Part shown: one piece after another, positions 59,344-64,000 of the stretch
How the letters are laid out: every line of letters begins with the position of its first letter
How positions within the stretch are numbered: the stretch's first letter is position 1
DNA from: Streptomyces coelicoflavus
Lineage (GTDB): Bacteria; Actinomycetota; Actinomycetes; Streptomycetales; Streptomycetaceae
NCBI RefSeq assembly: GCF_003112555.1
Contig: NZ_BEWB01000002.1
Location: 744,001 to 808,000, forward strand
Direction: 5' to 3'
Length of the DNA stretch: 64,000 nt
The notes under the pieces: generated by a model
The model's database searches: none
Told to the model about the DNA's origin: nothing
Seen by the model: only the letters and a program-made list of their open reading frames with translations
Position numbers and translations under genes: made by a program

Positions 59344-60576
59344 TCAGGGACGCCCGTTCCAGTCGAGGCACACGACCAGCGCGTCGTCGTCCAGCGGGGT
59401 CTCTCCCCGGTACGTCGCGAGCTCGCGCAACACCGCTTCGGGCACCTGGGCGGGCGGAAGGAGCCGGGTGGCGTTCAGCGACCGCGCGAGAGCCCGTTCC
59501 CCGTACGTCTCGCCGACGGAGGAGGCGGCGTCGTACACGCCGTCGCTGCCGATCAGGAGACGGTCGCCGGGAAGCACCTGGAAGTGCTCGCATTCGTACG
59601 GCGTGTCCTCGAACATGCCGAGTGGCAACTGGGCGTCGAACGGCACCGCCCTCACGTGCTTGTCCCTCAGCTGCCAGAGCCGGGGGGATCCCGCGTCCAC
59701 GGCCTGGACGTCGCCGGTCGCGAGATCGAAGCGGAGCAGCAGGACCGAGACGTAGGCCGTACCGCCGTACTGCGCGTATACCGCCTGGTCGGCGAGGCAT
59801 GCCTGATCGGCCAGGCCGAGGCCGGCGCGTCGGGCGTTGCGCATGGCGTTGACGGCCAGGTTGGTCAGAAGGGCGGCCTCTATGCCTTCGCCCATGCCGT
59901 TGGTGACGGTCAGCGTGAGCTCGTCCGCGGAGGCGGACCAGTCGAAGTTGTCCCCGAAGATCGAATACGCGGGTTCGAGGTGGCCTCCGAGGGAGAACTC
60001 GGGGCGGGAGCAGGCACGCCCCGGCAGCAACTGCCACTGCATCTCGGCGGCCAGCGTGAGCCGCGCGGCCCGCCTGGCCAGTACGTACAGATCGGTGTCG
60101 CGCTCCGCGACGAGGATCTCGTGCCCCAGGACGTCACAGACGTGCTGTATCTCCGGGACCGGGACCGGGGCCTGGGCGTAGCGGTCCTCGGGCAAGGTGA
60201 CGGACAGGACTCCCATGCGGTCGCCCCGGACGGTCACCGGGAGATGCACGGTCACCGTGTGCTCGTCGGGGTCGGCAAGCGCGTACGCTTCCTGGGACCC
60301 GAACGCCCGTCCCTGCGGGCTGTCGTGGATCATGACCGGTTCCGTGGTGAGGGGAACGGTCTCGACTGCCTGCAGTGACCGCATGCCGTAGTCGACCAGG
60401 CGCAGCTCGACGCGTACGACGCCGTAGTGCTCCACGAGGGCCACCGTGACGGCGTCGAGAAGGGAGTTCGGCGTCGCCGCGCGCAGCGCGTGCTCGACCG
60501 CCGCAAGTCTGTCCACGCTGTCCTGCTTTCCCTGCGCACCGGCCCCCCGGATGTCGCAGGCAGTGCCCTCTTCCAC
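59344..60576 (-). CDS. divergent GAF-PP2C (SpoIIE-type) protein, paralogue
   Basis: A 410-residue paralogue of the protein at 54547-55776, colinear along its whole length. It has the same altered metal motifs: FGDNFDW (208-212) and Asn226 in VTNGMGEG in place of Asp, while SDGVYDA and DDDALVVCLDW remain. The N-terminal 25 residues differ and the GTG start has no good ribosome site; a start nearer residue 17 is possible. The two paralogues flank the HATPase, PNPOx/flavohaemoglobin and DUF6003 genes. Confidence 0.88.
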   Translation of the reverse strand: MEEGTACDIRGAGAQGKQDSVDRLAAVEHALRAATPNSLLDAVTVALVEHYGVVRVELRLVDYGMRSLQAVETVPLTTEPVMIHDSPQGRAFGSQEAYALADPDEHTVTVHLPVTVRGDRMGVLSVTLPEDRYAQAPVPVPEIQHVCDVLGHEILVAERDTDLYVLARRAARLTLAAEMQWQLLPGRACSRPEFSLGGHLEPAYSIFGDNFDWSASADELTLTVTNGMGEGIEAALLTNLAVNAMRNARRAGLGLADQACLADQAVYAQYGGTAYVSVLLLRFDLATGDVQAVDAGSPRLWQLRDKHVRAVPFDAQLPLGMFEDTPYECEHFQVLPGDRLLIGSDGVYDAASSVGETYGERALARSLNATRLLPPAQVPEAVLRELATYRGETPLDDDALVVCLDWNGRP

Positions 60577-60668
60577 TGGCTGGCCCGCCGCCGGCTCAGC
60601 TCATTCTACTTCCCGCGGCCCATCGTGTCGTACGGCATGACGTTCCCCTGGCGGCGAGGGTCCTCACC

Positions 60669-60824
60669 GTGCGGCCGGGCAAGGAGCCTTCCACGACCGT
60701 CACGCAGAGCGGCGCCGGGGCCCCGACCGGCGGGAAGGACGACGAAGCGAAGGCGAGCAACCAGGTGAAAGACATCGTGCGCCGCACGTCGAAGCACCGG
60801 CGAGGCTTTCCCTCAGACCGTTGA
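60669..60824 (+). CDS. possible small basic/acidic protein
   Basis: A 51-codon frame starting GTG ([20 protein letters not shown]) and ending [14 protein letters not shown], with mostly G/C third positions and a GAGGG about 15 bases upstream. It converges on the CoA-transferase gene, overlapping its 3' end by 12 bases. No family recognised; it could be chance. Confidence 0.3.
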   Translation: MRPGKEPSTTVTQSGAGAPTGGKDDEAKASNQVKDIVRRTSKHRRGFPSDR

Positions 60825-61466
60825 GGCTGAGGTTTCGGGGATCAGCAGCTCCGCCCCCGACGCTCCCCGCACCTCGTCCACCGACACCCCGGGAGCCGTC
60901 TCCACCAGGCGCAGCCCTCGCGGAGTGACGTCGAGGACGGCCAGGTCGGTGACGATGCGGTCGACGACCCGTCGGCCCGTGGCGGGCAGGGTCAGCTCTT
61001 CCACGATCTTGGGGGAGCCGTCCCTCGCCGTGTGCTCCATGACGACGATCAGGCGGCGGGCGCCGTGGACCAGGTCCATCGCGCCGCCCATGCCCTTGAC
61101 CATCCTGCCGGGGATCATCCAGTTCGCCAGGTCGCCGCCGGCCGAGACCTGCATGGCGCCCAGCACGGACACGTCGATGCGGCCGGCACGGACCATGCCG
61201 AAGGAGAGCGCCGAGTCGAAGCATGCGGTGCCGGGGACGGTGGTCACCGTCTCCTTGCCGGCGTTGATCAGGTCGGGGTGCTCCTCACCGGCGTACGGGT
61301 AGGGGCCGACGCCCAGGATGCCGTTCTCCGAGTGCAGCACCACGTGCACCCCGTCGGGCAGGTGGCCGGGGATGAGCGTGGGCAGGCCGATGCCCAGGTT
61401 GACGTACTGGCCGTCGCGCAGTTCACGGGCCGCGCGGGCGGCGAGTCGGTCGCGGTCCAGGGGCAT
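60813..61466 (-). CDS. 3-oxoacid CoA-transferase subunit B
   Basis: A 217-residue beta subunit of a two-subunit acyl-CoA transferase (SCOT/ScoB, PcaJ, CatJ type). The catalytic Glu motif is [32 protein letters not shown] and [20 protein letters not shown] are family blocks. It moves CoA between a 3-oxoacid and a dicarboxylic acid. ATG at 61466, two bases after the stop of subunit A. Confidence 0.93.
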   Translation of the reverse strand: MPLDRDRLAARAARELRDGQYVNLGIGLPTLIPGHLPDGVHVVLHSENGILGVGPYPYAGEEHPDLINAGKETVTTVPGTACFDSALSFGMVRAGRIDVSVLGAMQVSAGGDLANWMIPGRMVKGMGGAMDLVHGARRLIVVMEHTARDGSPKIVEELTLPATGRRVVDRIVTDLAVLDVTPRGLRLVETAPGVSVDEVRGASGAELLIPETSASTV

Positions 61467-61468
61467 GG

Positions 61469-62290
61469 TCAGTTCTCCTCGGCGACAGTGGCGGTGGCGG
61501 TGGCGGTGGCGGTGGCGGTGGCGGTGGCGGTGGCGGTGCGCGGGCCGCGGACCGTGCGGCGTTCGACGCGCTTGTCCAAGGACGGGTCGGCGGCGACCAC
61601 CCGGTCCACGTACACGCCCGGCAGGTGGACGGCGTCCGGGGAGAGCTCGCCGGGCTCCACGACGCGTTCGGCCTCGACGACCGTGACGCGGCCCGCCGTC
61701 GCGCACAGCGGGTTGAAGTTGCGGGCCGCCGCGTGGAAGACGCAGTTGCCGTGCCGGTCCGCGACCGCCGCCCGTACCAGCGCGAAGTCGGCGGTGATGG
61801 CCTCCTCAAGGAGGTAGCGGCGCCCGCCGAACTCCTTGACGCATTTGGGCGGTGAGGCCACCGCGACGCCGCCGTCGGGGGAGTAGCGCCAGGGCAGGCC
61901 GCCCTCCTCGACCTGGGTGCCGACCCCCGCCGGGGTGTAGAACGCCGGGATGCCCGCGCCGCCGGCCCGCAGCCGTTCGGCGAGGGTGCCCTGCGGGGTC
62001 AGCTCCACCTCCAGCTCACCGGCGAGGTACCGGCGGGCGAACTCCTTGTTCTCGCCCACGTAGGAGGACGTCATCCGGGCGATCCGGCCCGCCGCCAGGA
62101 GCAGGCCCAGGCCCCAGTCGTCGACCCCGCAGTTGTTGGACACCACGCGCAGTCCGCTCGCCCCGCCCCGGACGAGGGCGCCGATCAGGGTCGAGGGGAT
62201 GCCGCACAGGCCGAAGCCGCCGACCGCGAGTACCGCGTCGTCGGGGATGTCCGACACCGCCCGTGCGGCCGACTCCACCACCTTGTCCAT
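61469..62290 (-). CDS. 3-oxoacid CoA-transferase subunit A with (Thr-Ala)n tail
   Basis: A 273-residue alpha subunit. [20 protein letters not shown] and [20 protein letters not shown] are the glycine-rich family blocks near the N-terminus. Close to the C-terminus a hexanucleotide tract encodes alternating Thr-Ala, which makes the protein longer than usual. It is first in the operon with subunit B and divergent from a branched-chain-amino-acid-type importer. Confidence 0.92.
   Translation of the reverse strand: MDKVVESAARAVSDIPDDAVLAVGGFGLCGIPSTLIGALVRGGASGLRVVSNNCGVDDWGLGLLLAAGRIARMTSSYVGENKEFARRYLAGELEVELTPQGTLAERLRAGGAGIPAFYTPAGVGTQVEEGGLPWRYSPDGGVAVASPPKCVKEFGGRRYLLEEAITADFALVRAAVADRHGNCVFHAAARNFNPLCATAGRVTVVEAERVVEPGELSPDAVHLPGVYVDRVVAADPSLDKRVERRTVRGPRTATATATATATATATATVAEEN
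61488..61535. repeat. (GTGGCG)8 microsatellite inside the CoA-transferase gene
   Basis: Eight perfect hexamers, read on the minus strand as CGCCAC repeats giving alternating Ala and Thr codons. Changes in copy number would keep the frame and vary the length of the C-terminal tail. Confidence 0.97.
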
Positions 62291-62567
62291 GCTGATTCCT
62301 TCTCCGTCCGGGTCGGGGTGCCTGCTCGCACACGGGCCGTCGCGCCCTGCGGTCCCGGGCCGAGTGCCGAGTGGTGCGTGCAGCGGGGGGGGGGCGGGCG
62401 TTCGACGGCCGTTCTCCACCCTTGCGGCGCCCGGCGTCCGCGGCCATGTGCGCCCATGCCATGACCGGGCGTCCAGGAGCGGTGACCGGCCACATGCCGC
62501 CCGCCGCGCGGCGCCCCTATCGTTCCGGCAATCCCGCGCCGCGACACCTTCCAAGGAGCCGGTCATC
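62291..62567. other. divergent promoter region with G10 tract
   Basis: No gene supported. It separates the CoA-transferase operon from the ABC importer and contains a run of ten G (62385-62394). An AAGGAG site stands before the importer gene's ATG. Confidence 0.5.
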
Positions 62568-63800
62568 ATGCGTTCCACCGTCACAGGCACCACCAGAGGC
62601 AGAGCGCTCGGCGCGCTCGCCCTGCTCGCCGCCACGACCCTGCTCGTCGGCTGCTCCTCGGCCGGCACCGCCGGTACCGAGGCGGACGGATCGGGCGGCG
62701 ACGGCCCGGTCAAGGTGGGCCTGGTCTACTCCCGCAGCGGACCGCTCGCCGCCTACGGCAAGCAGTACGAGGAGGGCTTCAAGGCGGGCCTGGCCTACGC
62801 CACCCACGGGACGAACAAGGCCGGCGGGCACCGGATCGAGGTCACCGAACAGGACGACGCGGGCGACCCGGCGAAGGCCGTCGCCGCCGCGAAGACCCTC
62901 ATCGGCAAGGGCTACAGGATCCTCGCCGGGACGACCGACTCCGGGGTGGCCCTCCAGATGGCGCCCCTGGCCGCGCAGAACAAGGTGCTGTACATCAACG
63001 GCGACGCGGCCACCGACGCGCTCACCGGCATCAACGACTACACCTTCCGCTCCGGCCGGCAGTCCTACCAGGACATCCTCGCCGTCAGCGCCCAACTCGG
63101 TGACGCCAAGGGCAAGAAGGTCACCGTCCTCGCGCAGAACTCCGCCTTCGGGCAGGCCAACGTGGCCGCCGTGAAGGACGTCCTGGGCAGGAAGGGCGCC
63201 ACCGTCGGCTCCGTGCTGGCCCCGCCCAGCGCCACCGACCTCACCCCCTTCGCCCGCCAGGTCAAGGCGGGCGAGCCGGACCTGGTCTTCGTCGCCTGGG
63301 CGGGCGCCACCGCACCCGCCCTGTGGACGGCGCTCAACCAGCAGGGCGTGCTGGACGCGGCCAAGGTCGTCACCGGGATGGCCGGCACCGCCTCGTACCC
63401 GGTCTTCGGCGCGGGCGCCGCCAAGGTGTCCTTCCTCGCCCACTACTTCCCGGGGGCCGGCGGCGGCAACCCGGTGGAGAAGGCGATGCTCGACGGCATC
63501 ACCGAGTCCGGGGGCACCCCCGACCTGTTCAGCCCGGACGGGTTCACCGCCGCCCAGATGATCGTGCGTGCCGTCGAGTCCGGCAGCGCCACCGACACCG
63601 CCGCCATGGTGGACGCGCTGGAGGGCTGGACCTTCGACGGTCCCAAGGGCAGGCAGCAGATCCGCGCCGAGGACCACGCCCTGCTCCAGCCCATGTTCAC
63701 CGCCCGGCTGAAGGGCAGCGGCGCCGACGCCGAGCCGGAGCTGATCGACACCGTGCCGATGGCGTCGGTCGCCCCGCCGGTGCGGAAGACGGCGGGCTGA
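62568..63800 (+). CDS. branched-chain-amino-acid-type ABC importer, substrate-binding lipoprotein
   Basis: A 410-residue periplasmic-binding-fold type I protein (LivJ/amide-urea group). The lipoprotein signal ends in the lipobox LLVGC (Cys near residue 28). Mature domain: VKVGLVYSRSGPLAAYGKQY, ILAGTTDSGVALQMAPLAAQ, VTVLAQNSAFGQANVAAVKD. ATG at 62568 has AAGGAG nine bases upstream. First gene of an importer operon that continues with an ATPase gene at the window edge. The substrate may be linked to the CoA-transferase operon opposite, e.g. an organic or amino acid. Confidence 0.92.
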   Translation: MRSTVTGTTRGRALGALALLAATTLLVGCSSAGTAGTEADGSGGDGPVKVGLVYSRSGPLAAYGKQYEEGFKAGLAYATHGTNKAGGHRIEVTEQDDAGDPAKAVAAAKTLIGKGYRILAGTTDSGVALQMAPLAAQNKVLYINGDAATDALTGINDYTFRSGRQSYQDILAVSAQLGDAKGKKVTVLAQNSAFGQANVAAVKDVLGRKGATVGSVLAPPSATDLTPFARQVKAGEPDLVFVAWAGATAPALWTALNQQGVLDAAKVVTGMAGTASYPVFGAGAAKVSFLAHYFPGAGGGNPVEKAMLDGITESGGTPDLFSPDGFTAAQMIVRAVESGSATDTAAMVDALEGWTFDGPKGRQQIRAEDHALLQPMFTARLKGSGADAEPELIDTVPMASVAPPVRKTAG

Positions 63801-63804
63801 GCGG

Positions 63805-64000
63805 ATGGGCACCCCCGACACCGCCTCCGGCACCACCCCCGACACCACCCCCGAAAGCACCCCCGAAAGCACCTCCGGAAGCACCGTGGACGGCACCGCC
63901 GCTCCCGCACCCGTGCTCCGCCTGCGCGACATCGGCTGGACCGTCGGCGGCGCCACCATCGTCGACTCGGTCTCCCTCGACGTGCACGAGGGCGAGTTCC
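63805..64000 (+). CDS. ABC importer ATP-binding protein, 3' end outside window
   Basis: The first 65 codons of an ATPase gene, 4 bases after the lipoprotein stop. A Thr/Pro/Glu-rich N-terminus with imperfect repeats (DTTPESTPESTSGS) precedes the start of an ABC domain (VLRLRDIGWTVGGATIVDSV). The Walker A would lie just beyond the edge. Probably LivG/LivF-like. The low-complexity head is unusual. Confidence 0.8.
   Translation, partial: MGTPDTASGTTPDTTPESTPESTSGSTVDGTAAPAPVLRLRDIGWTVGGATIVDSVSLDVHEGEF

Noticed and set aside
60427..60768. A 113-codon plus-strand frame before the CoA-transferase genes
   Set aside because: Mostly antisense to the PP2C paralogue and then Arg/Pro-rich without coding-like third positions; the shorter frame from 60669 is marginally better.
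1..64000. tRNA genes, rRNA genes, transposases or integrases
   Set aside because: No T-loop-like GGTTCGAATCC pattern, rRNA motif, DDE or tyrosine-recombinase motif was found in any credible frame.

Overview
The window is about 64 kb of very GC-rich DNA. Coding frames have almost only G or C in third positions, GTG starts are common, and neighbouring genes overlap by 4 bases (ATGA or GTGA). The gene content points to Streptomyces: WhiJ-type XRE/DUF397 pairs, many Rsb-type partner-switching proteins, a fused RNase H/acid phosphatase, DUF6003/DUF6328-type proteins and an rnpB gene. Both ends are cut inside genes: a PAP2 phosphatase on the left and an ABC ATPase on the right.

Left part (1-12.4 kb): a PAP2 enzyme; a polytopic membrane protein; a three-gene unit with an Rv2525c/YbfG-like glycoside-hydrolase-like protein and a Tat-exported M15-peptidase relative that has lost its zinc ligands; a WhiJ-like triad (XRE regulator, DUF397 protein, divergent HATPase); a cysteine hydrolase with a divergent GlxA-type regulator; a GntR-MFS pair; and a VapBC toxin-antitoxin pair with a palindromic operator.

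Centre (12.4-43 kb): mostly conserved chromosome. A cobalamin riboswitch precedes a five-gene minus-strand operon that encodes a two-piece, surface-anchored transcobalamin-like receptor and a complete ECF transporter (T, fused double ATPase, S). A KstR-like TetR regulator shares a KstR-type operator with a glycosyltransferase-methyltransferase-hairpin-barrel operon. Then come an amidase, two MFS exporters, a two-component system with an ABC-2 exporter, a MaoC hydratase, a Nif3-like protein, a zinc-ribbon coiled-coil protein started at CTG, RNase H/phosphatase, KDPG aldolase, YaaA, a MerR unit, a Uma2 nuclease and rnpB.

Right part (43-60.6 kb): an accessory stress-signalling block next to rnpB. 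It holds three STAS proteins, four SpoIIE/PP2C-type phosphatases, an HATPase anti-sigma-like protein and an RsbQ-like hydrolase. It also has a B12-binding protein with the adenosylcobalamin-photoreceptor residue pattern, a flavohaemoglobin with a PNPOx-like partner, a phospholipase D, several small stress-type membrane proteins, and at least two broken genes (a decayed SigB-type sigma factor and a gene frameshifted by a 19-bp tandem duplication). No intact sigma factor lies in the block, so its outputs must act elsewhere in the genome. The most notable unit is PP2C phosphatase + cobalamin photosensor-like protein + STAS antagonist (50.6-53.8 kb), which could couple light or cobalamin to general stress signalling. 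The far right carries a two-subunit CoA-transferase and a divergent branched-chain-amino-acid-type ABC importer.
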